From NCBI RefSeq assembly GCF_009391885.1, contig NZ_VZII01000058.1, forward strand, positions 124,001 through 188,000: a DNA stretch of 64,000 bases, read 5' to 3'. The number at the start of each line of letters is the position of its first letter. The stretch's first letter is position 1. The notes under the pieces were generated by a model that saw only the letters and a program-made list of their open reading frames with translations, was not told where the DNA came from and made no database searches. The translations under genes and the position numbers were made by a program. The stretch is from Pseudomonas sp. MN1F (GTDB lineage: Bacteria; Pseudomonadota; Gammaproteobacteria; Pseudomonadales; Pseudomonadaceae). Shown piece after piece: positions 37,275 through 45,024 of this stretch.

Positions 37275-37454
37275 CTACAGGTGTCGCATGATCAATGTGC
37301 CGACAACTATCAAGGTCAAAGTGAATCCTGCGCCCAGGCAGAAAGGCAGCACCTCTTGCCATATGGATACGTTCCTGGCTCTGCGCATGTCCTCTTCCAT
37401 TGCCTCGAGATCATGGTGGAATTGCTCGCGAATTTCCTGGATCGACCGATGCAT
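37275..37454 (-). CDS. 59-residue membrane protein, coiled N-terminus and one helix
   Basis: A short frame reads MHRSIQEIREQFHHDLEAME..., with a charged, probably helical first half (residues 1-28) and a hydrophobic segment at about 35-56 (LPFCLGAGFTLTLIVVGTLIM), ending RHL. An AAGAGGAAG ribosome site lies 5 bases before the ATG. It follows the 63-residue gene by 31 bp and has the same layout (charged helix then membrane helix), so they look like a two-gene operon. I do not recognise a family. It could be a small membrane scaffold, holin-like or toxin-type protein; nothing in the sequence decides. Confidence 0.65.
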   Translation of the reverse strand: MHRSIQEIREQFHHDLEAMEEDMRRARNVSIWQEVLPFCLGAGFTLTLIVVGTLIMRHL

Positions 37455-37485
37455 GAGCTTCCTCTTGTAGCTGGTTAGCTGGTAG

Positions 37486-37677
37486 TTATCTGGTCAGGAG
37501 GCTGATGATTGTGCCTATCGCCCCCAGTGCGGCGGAGCCGACTACGTACGGATACCAGAATGTCTCCCGTTTGAGTTTGCTCGCTTCAGCCAGAAATTTA
37601 CTGGCTTCGGCTCTGAGTTTGTGGTTCTCGATCAGAAGCCTGTCGAGTTCAAGATTGTCACGGTCGTCCTGACGCAT
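37486..37677 (-). CDS. 63-residue membrane protein with coiled N-terminus
   Basis: The frame starts MRQDDRDNLELDRLLIENHKL and has heptad-like leucines and paired RAEASKFLAEASKLK segments (residues 22-36), then a hydrophobic helix at about 42-60 (YPYVVGSAALGAIGTIISLL) and a C-terminal TR. An AGGAAG ribosome site precedes the ATG. It is the first gene of the small tandem pair. No known function is recognised. The composition is more AT-rich than the neighbours, which could mean a recent arrival. Confidence 0.7.
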   Translation of the reverse strand: MRQDDRDNLELDRLLIENHKLRAEASKFLAEASKLKRETFWYPYVVGSAALGAIGTIISLLTR

Positions 37678-38132
37678 GAGGCTTCCTTGTTCGATAGCGA
37701 GCGCGCCTGTACAGCTATTTTGTTCTGTTTCCTTTCTTGGGGAAATCGTTCGCTTCGGATGTGGTTGTAGTCTCGGGGGCTTTGATTTTCCGATATTTCA
37801 AGGGCTGCAGCGTGTGCCTGGAATTCTCCTTGGTTAAAAAGAGAAATCTCCTACACGCATTCATTTGCTGAAGAATTATCCTACGCAACCTGTCGCCACC
37901 CGTCTGATTGTCCCTGGGAAGCCTGCCCTTTAGCATTTTGTGGTCGCTGTCGGTTCAGCGATCGGGTGTGGAAGCCCAGCAAGTACACTGGCGGTTGTCG
38001 TTATGGCAGCTGTGCGCGGGAGGTATTCGTACCTGCCGGGTTTGCCGTGTACCTGGTCTTCCACCCCGTGTACAGCTGCCACCCTTATGCGTGGAAGCAA
38101 GAGGAGCGCAGCACAATCAACACGGAGCTGTT
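37678..38132. other. 455-bp intergenic region before the DUF6124-like gene
   Basis: The left part (37678-37930) is AT-richer and holds no gene I can support. The right part (37940-38132) is a dense set of hairpins that runs up to the ribosome site of the gene at 38133; see the separate leader entry. Confidence 0.6.
37944..38082 (+). promoter_or_regulatory. Structured leader RNA upstream of the DUF6124-like gene
   Basis: Three nested or serial hairpins are visible: tcgctg/cagcga (37944-37961), a closing stem tggcagctgt/acagctgcca (38004-38013 with 38072-38081, 10 bp), and inside it aggta-TTCG-tacct (38021-38034), a UUCG tetraloop hairpin. The octamer gtggaagc flanks the structure at 37968 and 38091. 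I recall similar leaders before DUF6124/DUF3077-type genes in other Pseudomonas, but cannot verify this here. It could be a cis-acting RNA controlling the downstream gene. Confidence 0.55.
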
Positions 38133-38402
38133 ATGAAAAAGATTGTTCCTGATCCACCCCATAATCTCGATCCGCAGCCAGGCAAGGTCCTGTCTCGCGC
38201 CATCAGCGAGGGCATTGTCCCGATGGAATACGTGCTGATGAATGTTTCCCACTACTTGATGTTCGCCTACAGCGACAGTCGGCGGGCGCTGGAGCGCATT
38301 GAGGACGAAGAAACTAGGCAATTGCTTCAGCATGGCTTGCGAGCGATGCAGATTGCCTGTGGGCAGGCGGATGCGCTGGTGACGGCTATGGAGCGGAAGT
38401 GA
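38133..38402 (+). CDS. DUF6124-like small protein
   Basis: The 89-residue protein starts MKKIVPDPPHNLDPQPGK and continues as a mostly helical protein (SRAISEGIVPMEYVLMNVSHYLMFAYSDSRRALERIEDE...). The PDPP start and helical body recall DUF6124 (formerly DUF3077-type) proteins of Pseudomonas, whose function is unknown. No signal peptide or membrane segment is seen. I chose the ATG at 38133 because of the GGAG site before it and the PDPP motif just after; a longer in-frame reading upstream runs through the structured leader and is not coding. Confidence 0.7.
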   Translation: MKKIVPDPPHNLDPQPGKVLSRAISEGIVPMEYVLMNVSHYLMFAYSDSRRALERIEDEETRQLLQHGLRAMQIACGQADALVTAMERK

Positions 38403-38456
38403 TCGTGTAAGGGCTGGCAGGCGCTCGCCACGACAGCTTCAGCGCCTGTGAGATCG

Positions 38457-38476
38457 AGCGCCGCCTGTGCGGCGCT
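38457..38476. terminator. Hairpin between convergent DUF6124-like and lipoprotein genes
   Basis: Perfect 8-bp stem (agcgccgc / gcggcgct) with loop ctgt, between the two convergent stops. Confidence 0.55.
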
Positions 38477-38491
38477 GTCCGGCTGATACCT

Positions 38492-38917
38492 TTACAGGTT
38501 GTATTTCTCATCGATTCTGCGTTTGTCGAGCGCATAGCGCTTGATGTCGATCGCTTCAGTCTCCAGTTGGGCATCCAGTTCGTCCATCTCGCGTTTTTTC
38601 AGTGTTGCGATATGAGCCTTGGTGGCTTGATAGTTGATCATCTCTGCAGCGTCATGCCCGCTGACAGGGTCCCAGAGGATGGAGAGCGGCCAGCACAGCA
38701 GGTTCACCACACCAAAGCCGTAAGCGCGACCGTAGAACGATCCGCCACCTGGAAGCAGGCCGAGGCCGGCGGCAAGCCCGGGTTTTTTCTCTTCTACCGA
38801 GAGGTTTCTGGCGCGGTAGCCAGCGAGTTCCGACTCCTGGACCGAATTGAGGCCGGTGGCACAGCCAGTGGTCAGCGCTATCAATGCGGCAGCGGTCAGA
38901 TTTCGAACGGTGGACAT
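38492..38917 (-). CDS. Putative lipoprotein
   Basis: The 141-residue protein has a lipoprotein signal (MSTVRNLTAAALIALTTGC, lipobox LTTGC with the cysteine at residue 19). A hydrophobic middle (about 48-85: GLAAGLGLLPGGGSFYGRAYGFGVVNLL) is followed by a charged helical tail with many K, E and D residues (90-141). An AAGGAAA site precedes the ATG. The glycine-rich LLPGGGSFY motif resembles small TM2-like envelope proteins, but I do not recognise a named family. It is probably anchored in an envelope membrane. Confidence 0.75.
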   Translation of the reverse strand: MSTVRNLTAAALIALTTGCATGLNSVQESELAGYRARNLSVEEKKPGLAAGLGLLPGGGSFYGRAYGFGVVNLLCWPLSILWDPVSGHDAAEMINYQATKAHIATLKKREMDELDAQLETEAIDIKRYALDKRRIDEKYNL

Positions 38918-39059
38918 GCAACTTTCCTTAGTGTGGATACGGTACTCGCCCGTCGCTGGGCGTCGGGGGTGCGTAACTCTACACTGGGTAGTGGCACATT
39001 GATATTGTGTCGTTGCTAGCGTTTCGGGGTGCTGTCAGGCGGTCGTTTTCCAATTCGGC

Positions 39060-39826
39060 TCAAGGCTGGACCACCGAGATCTCCCCTGAATACCCTGTCG
39101 CCCCATACCGCTGCACAATCCGCTCAATTTCCCCCGACTGCCTCATCCGCACCAAGGCCCGTAAAACCCCCTGGGTCGGTATCGCCGGGTCATTCCTCAC
39201 CATGCACCCCAGCGCCTGTTCCTCCAGCACCGCCTGCACCTGCAGGCGCTGCCCGGCTGGCAGGCCCTGGTTGAACCACTGCAGCGACAGCTCATTGCTC
39301 ACCGCATGCTGATACCGCCCAACCTGCAGCTTCTGCAGCGCCAGTTGCTGGCTGCGGCTGTCTTCGCGCAGCAGGCGCCCCTGGGCAAACAGCGGCTCCA
39401 GCGTGCCGTAGGCATACCCCAGCACCGTGCCGATCGCCTGGGGGGCAGTTGTTCGGGGAGGGCAAAGGCGGCGTCGCCCGGTCGCCCGACCAGCACATCA
39501 CGTTGCAGAATCAACGGAATGCTCCAGACAAAATTCCCCGGCCGATCATTGAACCACTGGCTGCTTACATAACAGCGCACATCGATATCGCCAGCGTCCA
39601 TCGCCTGTTGCATGCGCAGGCGGGCCATCACGTGATACTCCGGGCGCACGCCGGCCTCCCGGGCCAATGCCTGGATAAGGTCGAGCACCAGGCCCTCCAC
39701 CGGCTGGCCGCCTTCGACCCGCACCAGCGGCATGCTCCAGCTCTCGGCAACGGAAAAGCGCAGCACCGGCAGGTCCGCCAAGCTGTGAGTGCTCCAGAGC
39801 AAGAGCAGGGCCAGCAGTCGTCGCAA
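39060..39826 (-). pseudogene. Periplasmic solute-binding protein (SBP_bac_3 type), frameshifted
   Basis: The reading begins at TTG 39826 after an AAGGAGG ribosome site, with a signal peptide (LRRLLALLLLWSTHSLA, cut before DLPVLRF). It follows the SBP_bac_3/PBPb pattern (FSVAESWSMPLV, GLVLDLIQALAREAGVRPEYHV, DVRCYVSSQWFND) until EQLPP near 39445. There the frame is lost in a six-base G run (39440-39445, C run on the coding strand). One more base would give EQLPPQAIGTVLGYAYGTLEPLF and continue to the normal end at 39060, 255 residues in all. So the gene is disrupted by one base, either truly or through a homopolymer sequencing error. A similar binding protein is intact at 62973-63773. Confidence 0.8.
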
Positions 39827-39949
39827 TGCACATCCTCCTTGAACAGCGCGCCAGTTGCTTAGCTTAGACGAACCGCGCAGGGTGCAATTTTGCCCCCGCT
39901 CCGCTAGCATTAGCGATCTTCCGCTCGATCAGGCTGCGATGGTTTTTCG

Positions 39950-42013
39950 ATGAGTTATCAGGTTCTTGCACGTAAATGGCGTCCGCGCTCGTTCCGCGAA
40001 ATGGTCGGCCAGGCCCATGTGCTCAAGGCCTTGATCAATGCCTTGGACAACCAGCGCCTGCACCACGCCTACCTGTTCACCGGTACCCGGGGTGTGGGCA
40101 AGACTACCATTGCGCGGATCATCGCCAAATGCCTCAACTGCGAGACCGGCATTACGTCCACGCCTTGTGGCACTTGCTCGGTATGCCGGGAGATCGACGA
40201 GGGCCGCTTCGTCGACCTGATCGAGATCGATGCGGCGAGCCGCACCAAGGTCGAAGACACCCGTGAGCTGCTCGATAACGTGCAGTACGCACCGAGCCGT
40301 GGGCGCTTCAAGGTCTACCTGATCGACGAAGTGCACATGCTCTCTACTCACTCGTTCAACGCCTTGCTCAAGACGCTGGAAGAGCCGCCGCCCTACGTCA
40401 AGTTCATCCTTGCCACCACCGACCCGCAGAAGCTGCCGGCCACCATCCTGTCGCGCTGCCTGCAGTTCTCGCTGAAGAACATGAGCCCGGAGCGGGTGGT
40501 CGAGCACCTGAGCCACGTGCTGCAGGCCGAAAATGTGCCGTTCGAGCCGGATGCCCTGTGGCTGCTCGGCCGTGCTGCCGACGGTTCGATGCGTGATGCC
40601 ATGAGCCTGACTGACCAGGCCATCGCCTTCGGCGAGGGCAAGGTATTGGCGGCCGATGTGCGCGCCATGCTCGGCAGCCTCGATCATGGCCAGGTCTATG
40701 GCGTGCTGCAGGCGCTGCTCGAAGGGGATGCGCGGGCGCTGCTCGAAGCGGTGCGCAACCTTGCCGAACAGGGGCCGGACTGGAGCGGTGTGCTGGCCGA
40801 AATGCTCAACGTCCTGCACCGCGTGGCCATCGCCCAGGCACTGCCCGAGGCGGTGGACAACGGCCAGGGCGATCGCGACCGGGTGCTGGCGCTGGCCTCG
40901 GCGTTGCCGGCCGAAGATGTGCAGTTCTACTACCAGATGGGCTTGATCGGCCGCCGCGACCTGCCGTTGGCGCCAGACCCGCGGGGCGGTTTCGAAATGG
41001 TCCTGCTGCGCATGTTGGCGTTCCGCCCGGCAGATACCGACGATGCGCCGAAGCCGGTGCTAAAGCCAGTGGGGATCAGCCAGGCCACAGCTGATCCGGC
41101 AACCCCGGTGGCAGCACCAGCCGTTGCTGCCGAGGCGCCTGCCGCTGCGCCGGCGCAACCTGCACCCGTGGCACCGGCCCCGCAGGCCGAGGTCGCGCCG
41201 GTTATGGCACCGGCTCCTGAGCCAGAGCCTGAACCAGAGCCTGAACCAGAGCCTGAGCCAGAGCCCGAAGTTGTCGCGCCTGAGCCGGTGGCGGTGGAGG
41301 AGGTCATCGACCTGCCCTGGGAGGAGCCAGCTGCGCCGCCCGCGCCCGAGCCTGTAACTGCGCCAGCCCCAGCCCCGGTAGCTGCCGCGCAAAGCGCCCA
41401 GCCCGTCTACGACGAGCCACCCTTCGACCCGTCCGCCTACGCTTCGGCTGGTATGGATCGCGATGACGAGCCGCCAATGGATGAGGACTATTATGGTGGC
41501 GAAAGCGACCCGGTAGGCTTCAGTTATCTTGACGAGCTGGCCGAACACGTTGAGGAAGAAACCCCTGTCGCCGCGCCCGAGCCGCTGCCAGCTGCCCAGC
41601 CGGCGACCGGCCTTGCCCTGCAATGGCTGGAATTATTCCCACAGTTGCCTGTGTCCGGCATGACGGGCAACATCGCTGCAAACTGTACGTTGATGGCCGC
41701 TGATGGTGATGACTGGCTGCTGCACCTGGACCCAGGCCAGGGCGCGCTGTTCAACTCCACCCAGCAGCGCCGGCTGAACGAGGCGCTCAACCAGCACCTG
41801 GGGCGCACCTTGAACCTGCGGATCGAGCTGATTCGCCCCGAGCAGGAAACCCCGGCCCAGGCAGCGTCGCGCAAGCGTGCCGAGCGCCAGCAGGGCGCCG
41901 TACTGTCGATCGAGCAGGATCCGTTGATCCAGCAGATGATCAAGCAGTTCGGTGCCACGGTGCGACAGGATACTATTGAGCCTGTAGACGCCCTGGTCAG
42001 CCAGGGCCAGTAA
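39950..42013 (+). CDS. dnaX: DNA polymerase III subunits gamma and tau
   Basis: The 687-residue clamp-loader ATPase has Walker A GTRGVGKT at residues 45-52, zinc cysteines at 64, 73, 76 and 79 (CETGITSTPCGTCSVC), Walker B with DEVHML, and the SRC motif in ILSRCLQF. Domains IV-V, which bind DnaB and the polymerase, follow a proline/alanine/glutamate-rich linker (about 370-490) containing a run of nine Pro-Glu pairs (41213-41270). No A AAA AAG slippery site as in E. coli is evident, so a gamma form by frameshift is not supported. It is first in dnaX-ybaB. Confidence 0.96.
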   Translation: MSYQVLARKWRPRSFREMVGQAHVLKALINALDNQRLHHAYLFTGTRGVGKTTIARIIAKCLNCETGITSTPCGTCSVCREIDEGRFVDLIEIDAASRTKVEDTRELLDNVQYAPSRGRFKVYLIDEVHMLSTHSFNALLKTLEEPPPYVKFILATTDPQKLPATILSRCLQFSLKNMSPERVVEHLSHVLQAENVPFEPDALWLLGRAADGSMRDAMSLTDQAIAFGEGKVLAADVRAMLGSLDHGQVYGVLQALLEGDARALLEAVRNLAEQGPDWSGVLAEMLNVLHRVAIAQALPEAVDNGQGDRDRVLALASALPAEDVQFYYQMGLIGRRDLPLAPDPRGGFEMVLLRMLAFRPADTDDAPKPVLKPVGISQATADPATPVAAPAVAAEAPAAAPAQPAPVAPAPQAEVAPVMAPAPEPEPEPEPEPEPEPEPEVVAPEPVAVEEVIDLPWEEPAAPPAPEPVTAPAPAPVAAAQSAQPVYDEPPFDPSAYASAGMDRDDEPPMDEDYYGGESDPVGFSYLDELAEHVEEETPVAAPEPLPAAQPATGLALQWLELFPQLPVSGMTGNIAANCTLMAADGDDWLLHLDPGQGALFNSTQQRRLNEALNQHLGRTLNLRIELIRPEQETPAQAASRKRAERQQGAVLSIEQDPLIQQMIKQFGATVRQDTIEPVDALVSQGQ

Positions 42014-42076
42014 TCGATAACCATGCGGCCGGCCCCTCGCCGGGCCGCATCACATGACCCAATCGAGGTATACCCC

Positions 42077-42412
42077 ATGATGAAAGGTGGCATGGCTGGC
42101 CTGATGAAGCAGGCCCAGCAAATGCAGGAAAAGATGCAGAAGATGCAGGAAGAGCTGGCCAACGCCGAAGTCACCGGCCAGTCTGGTGGCGGCCTGGTGA
42201 GCGTGGTGATGACCGGTCGTCACGACGTCAAGCGTGTCAGCATCGACCAGAGCCTGATGTCGACCGACGAAGACGACAAGGAAGTGCTGGAAGACCTGAT
42301 CGCCGCTGCGCTGAACGATGCCGTACGCAAGATCGAGCAGAATAGCCAGGACAAGATGGGCAACATGACCGCTGGCATGCAATTGCCACCGGGCTTCAAG
42401 ATGCCGTTCTAA
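42077..42412 (+). CDS. ybaB: Nucleoid-associated protein YbaB/EbfC
   Basis: The 111-residue protein begins MMKGGMAGLMKQAQQMQEKMQKMQEEL, the typical YbaB start, followed by GQSGGGLVSVVMTGRHDVKRVSID. It binds DNA as a dimer. The start at 42077 has GAGG 8 bases before it. It lies 63 bp behind dnaX and ends in a strong terminator, leaving recR elsewhere (45025) instead of directly next as in many genomes. Confidence 0.95.
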   Translation: MMKGGMAGLMKQAQQMQEKMQKMQEELANAEVTGQSGGGLVSVVMTGRHDVKRVSIDQSLMSTDEDDKEVLEDLIAAALNDAVRKIEQNSQDKMGNMTAGMQLPPGFKMPF

Positions 42413-42432
42413 GGCATCGGCACGTTCAAGAG

Positions 42433-42464
42433 GCCGCCGCTGGGTATCCAGCGGCGGCTTTTTT
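42433..42464 (+). terminator. Strong intrinsic terminator of dnaX-ybaB
   Basis: Perfect 11-bp stem (gccgccgctgg / ccagcggcggc) with a 4-base loop and six T, 20 bp after ybaB. Confidence 0.92.
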
Positions 42465-42497
42465 ATTTGAATGATTGAATAATTAAAAGTTGCTCTC

Positions 42498-43292
42498 TCA
42501 AGCGCCTTTTGACAGTTCCACCGAGCGTCGATGCGCGGCAGAAGTTGCCTGCTCCAGTAATGCCCGCAGCTTGCGCTGGCTTTCAAATACTTCAATGGCC
42601 GCAGCGGTAGTGCCATTGGGTGAAGTTACCGCGACGCGCAGTTCGATGAAATCGGCATGTGCCTGATGTTGCAAAGTTGCTGCGCCGAACGCAGTTTGCG
42701 CCGCCAGGTTGCGTGCCAGTTCAGGGTTCAGCCCCAACTTCACACCTGCCTCGGCAAGTGCCTCGCTGAACAAGTGGTAATACGCCGGGCCGCTGCCGCT
42801 GATGGCTGTGACCGCATCCAGTTGCTGTTCCTCATCCACCCAGTATGCCGCGCCAACTGCCTCGAACAGGCGGCCAATCACCGCCTTGCGCGCGGCATCG
42901 AGCTGCGCACCTGCATACAGCCCGGTGCAACCGGCTCCCAGCAGTACCGGAGTATTAGGCATGGCCCGCACCACCGGGCAGCGCTGGCCGACGGCGTCGC
43001 TCAGGCTGGCCTGGGTGACGCCCGCAGCCACCGAAACCACGGTCGCCTGGCTGCACTGTCGATCACTTAGTCCGGCCAGCGCGCTGCTGGCGTAAGCGGG
43101 CTTGACCGCGAGCACGATCAGTTCGAATGCCTGGTCAGTGGGTACATCCTGCAGTCGGGCGTAGCGGCCTGCTGCGGCGTCGGCGCTCAGCCCAGGGTCG
43201 ACGATGCTTAACCGTTCGACCAGCCCGCCCTTGAGCCAGGCATCGCCCAGCGCGCCGCCCATGCGCCCATAACCGATGAAAAGCACGTTCAT
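42498..43292 (-). CDS. Pyrroline-5-carboxylate reductase-family protein (ProC-like paralogue)
   Basis: The 264-residue protein has a Rossmann start (MNVLFIGYGRMGGALGDAW, residues 1-19), AVKPAYASSALAGL, and the ProC-family MPNTPVLLGAGCTG segment near 122-135, followed by the C-terminal helical domain (VTAISGSGPAYYHLFSEAL, LRVAVTSPNGTTAAAIE). These are the proline-forming reductase marks. The usual GxGNM is GYGRM here. It stands away from the usual yggS-proC-yggT setting, so it is likely a second paralogue. The divergent MHS transporter could import its substrate. The start at 43292 is set by the Rossmann fold. Confidence 0.85.
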   Translation of the reverse strand: MNVLFIGYGRMGGALGDAWLKGGLVERLSIVDPGLSADAAAGRYARLQDVPTDQAFELIVLAVKPAYASSALAGLSDRQCSQATVVSVAAGVTQASLSDAVGQRCPVVRAMPNTPVLLGAGCTGLYAGAQLDAARKAVIGRLFEAVGAAYWVDEEQQLDAVTAISGSGPAYYHLFSEALAEAGVKLGLNPELARNLAAQTAFGAATLQHQAHADFIELRVAVTSPNGTTAAAIEVFESQRKLRALLEQATSAAHRRSVELSKGA

Positions 43293-43654
43293 TGAATGCC
43301 TCGCGTTGTGTTTGTTGTTTTCTCGTTTTTTAGAGTAAGGGCTTTTTCGATAAAGGTGCAACCGGGTGCAACTCAAAAAACACCACGAAGTGGCGTGTAC
43401 CGACAAGCGACTCTGTGACTAATGAGTCATCAATGCACCCTTTTGGTGATTTAGGGTATTTCTGCGGTTTGATTGAATCAAAACAGGGCATTTTCGTATT
43501 TATTTCTTAATCTTTAAAGATTAATCGTTTAATCACGGTTGCACCTTTTTTGAAAGTTTGAATAAGATTCGCTCGCAACGGTGCAACCCGGTTGCTCTTT
43601 TGCGCCAATTCACACGGTGCTCGCCGACATAACATCAAAAAAACGGAGACTCGA
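43293..43654. other. 362-bp divergent promoter region, ProC-like / MHS transporter
   Basis: AT-rich for this genome and full of symmetric motifs: GGTGCAACC or its reverse at 43355, 43537 and 43580 with a further GGGTGCAACT at 43364; TGACTAATGAGTCA at 43416-43429; the palindrome tttgattgaatcaaa at 43468-43482; and the 18-bp perfect palindrome ttaatctttaaagattaa at 43507-43524. No ORF of note and no regulator gene lies beside it. Confidence 0.7.
43507..43524. promoter_or_regulatory. 18-bp perfect palindrome upstream of MHS transporter
   Basis: ttaatctttaaagattaa reads the same on both strands. It lies 131 bp before the transporter start and is a candidate operator for an unknown regulator. Confidence 0.5.
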
Positions 43655-44968
43655 ATGACGCCTTCCAGTGCAACCCCCTCTGCAACCCAGGGGCGTGGCC
43701 GAGCCTTGGTCGCCAGCCTTACCGGCAGCTCCATCGAATGGTTCGACTATTTCCTCTACGGCACCGCCGCCGCCCTGGTATTCAACAAGCTGTTCTTCCC
43801 CAGCTTCGACCCGGTAGTCGGGCTGCTGCTGGCTTACCTGTCGTTTTCCCTGACCTTCTTCGTGCGGCCCATCGGTGGTGTGCTGTTTGCCCACATCGGC
43901 GACCGCATCGGGCGCAAGAAGACCCTGGTCATCACCTTGTCGCTGATGGGGGGCGCAACCGTGCTGATCGGCTGCCTGCCCACCTATGAACACATCGGTG
44001 TGTGGGCGCCGGTGCTGCTGATCACCCTGCGCGTGATCCAGGGCCTGGGTATCGGTGGTGAATGGGGTGGTGCGCTGCTGCTGGCCTATGAATATGCGCC
44101 GGCCAATCGTAAAGGCCTGTTCGGTAGCGTGCCGCAGGTCGGCGTGACCGTCGGCATGTTGCTGGCGACCATGGCCGTGAGCCTGATGGCCATGCTGCCG
44201 GACGAGCAGTTCATGAGCTGGGGCTGGCGCGTGCCGTTCGTGCTCAGCGCCGGGCTGGTGTTCCTGGGCTTGTGGATCCGCCACGGTCTGGACGAAACGC
44301 CGGCGTTCAAAGAAGCCAAGGCTTCCGGCAACGTGGCGAAAATGCCACTGGTCGAAACCTTGCGTGACCACTGGCGCGAAGTGCTGATTGCCGCTGGCCT
44401 GAAAGTGGTGGAAACGGCGCCGTTCTATATTTTCTCGACCTTCGTGGTCAGCTACGCGGTCACCACGCTGGGCTACGACAAGGTCAGCACCCTCAACGCA
44501 GTGATGGTCGGCGCGGCGGTTGCCTCGCTGATGATCCCGGCCATGGGCTGGCTGTCGGACAAGGTCGGGCGCAAGGCGGTGTACATTGCCGGCATCCTGC
44601 TGATCGCCGCGTTCATCGTGCCGTACTTCAAATTGCTCGACACTCGTACCACCTGGGGCCTGATGCTGGCGACGGTGATCGCCTTCGGCGTGCTGTGGGC
44701 GCCGGTTACCGCGGTGCTTGGCACCATGAGTTCGGAAATCTTCTCCACCCGGGTGCGCTACACCGGCATCACCCTGGGCTATCAGCTGGGCGCTGCCCTG
44801 GCCGGCGGTACCGCGCCGTTGATTGCCACCTTCCTGCTCAGCCGCTACAACGGCAGCTGGCAACCGGTGGCGTTGTACCTGCTGGCGACGGTGGCCATCT
44901 CACTGGTGGCGGTGCTGGCCGTGCGTTCGGGCAAGGGTGAAAAGCCTGGCAATCCCGCGTTGATTTGA
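43655..44968 (+). CDS. MFS transporter, metabolite:H+ symporter (MHS) family
   Basis: The 437-residue protein has 12 membrane helices and the MHS start LTGSSIEWFDYFLYGTAAALVF near residues 19-40. The loop 2-3 motif HIGDRIGRKK (near 83-92) and its second-half copy LSDKVGRKA are present, as is GLGIGGEWGGALLLAYEYAP. The family includes ProP, KgtP and ShiA, so an organic acid, betaine or proline-like solute is likely. It is divergent from the ProC-like reductase, which makes a proline-related substrate attractive but unproven. The start at 43655 has CGGAG before it. Confidence 0.87.
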   Translation: MTPSSATPSATQGRGRALVASLTGSSIEWFDYFLYGTAAALVFNKLFFPSFDPVVGLLLAYLSFSLTFFVRPIGGVLFAHIGDRIGRKKTLVITLSLMGGATVLIGCLPTYEHIGVWAPVLLITLRVIQGLGIGGEWGGALLLAYEYAPANRKGLFGSVPQVGVTVGMLLATMAVSLMAMLPDEQFMSWGWRVPFVLSAGLVFLGLWIRHGLDETPAFKEAKASGNVAKMPLVETLRDHWREVLIAAGLKVVETAPFYIFSTFVVSYAVTTLGYDKVSTLNAVMVGAAVASLMIPAMGWLSDKVGRKAVYIAGILLIAAFIVPYFKLLDTRTTWGLMLATVIAFGVLWAPVTAVLGTMSSEIFSTRVRYTGITLGYQLGAALAGGTAPLIATFLLSRYNGSWQPVALYLLATVAISLVAVLAVRSGKGEKPGNPALI

Positions 44969-45024
44969 CGCAACAGGCACTGGTGGGTATAAACCGGCTC
45001 TTATTGATTTGTCAGGCCTTACCC

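Noticed and set aside
37189..37470. Plus-strand frame of 93 codons beginning inside the 4.5S RNA
   Set aside because: It overlaps ffs and is antisense to the 59-residue gene, which has a ribosome site and a clear membrane helix.
37715..37936. Minus-strand frame of 73 codons upstream of the tiny membrane gene pair
   Set aside because: Possible but unsupported: no recognisable domain, and the composition resembles AT-rich intergenic DNA; left as part of the intergenic entry.
39950..42013. Programmed frameshift for a gamma form of DnaX
   Set aside because: No A AAA AAG-type slippery sequence was found; only the tau-length product is supported.
43416..43429. TGAC-N6-GTCA site in the MHS promoter as a member of the RutR-like regulon
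   Set aside because: Only the 8-base core matches and one chance copy is expected in a window of this size; it is listed only as part of the intergenic region.
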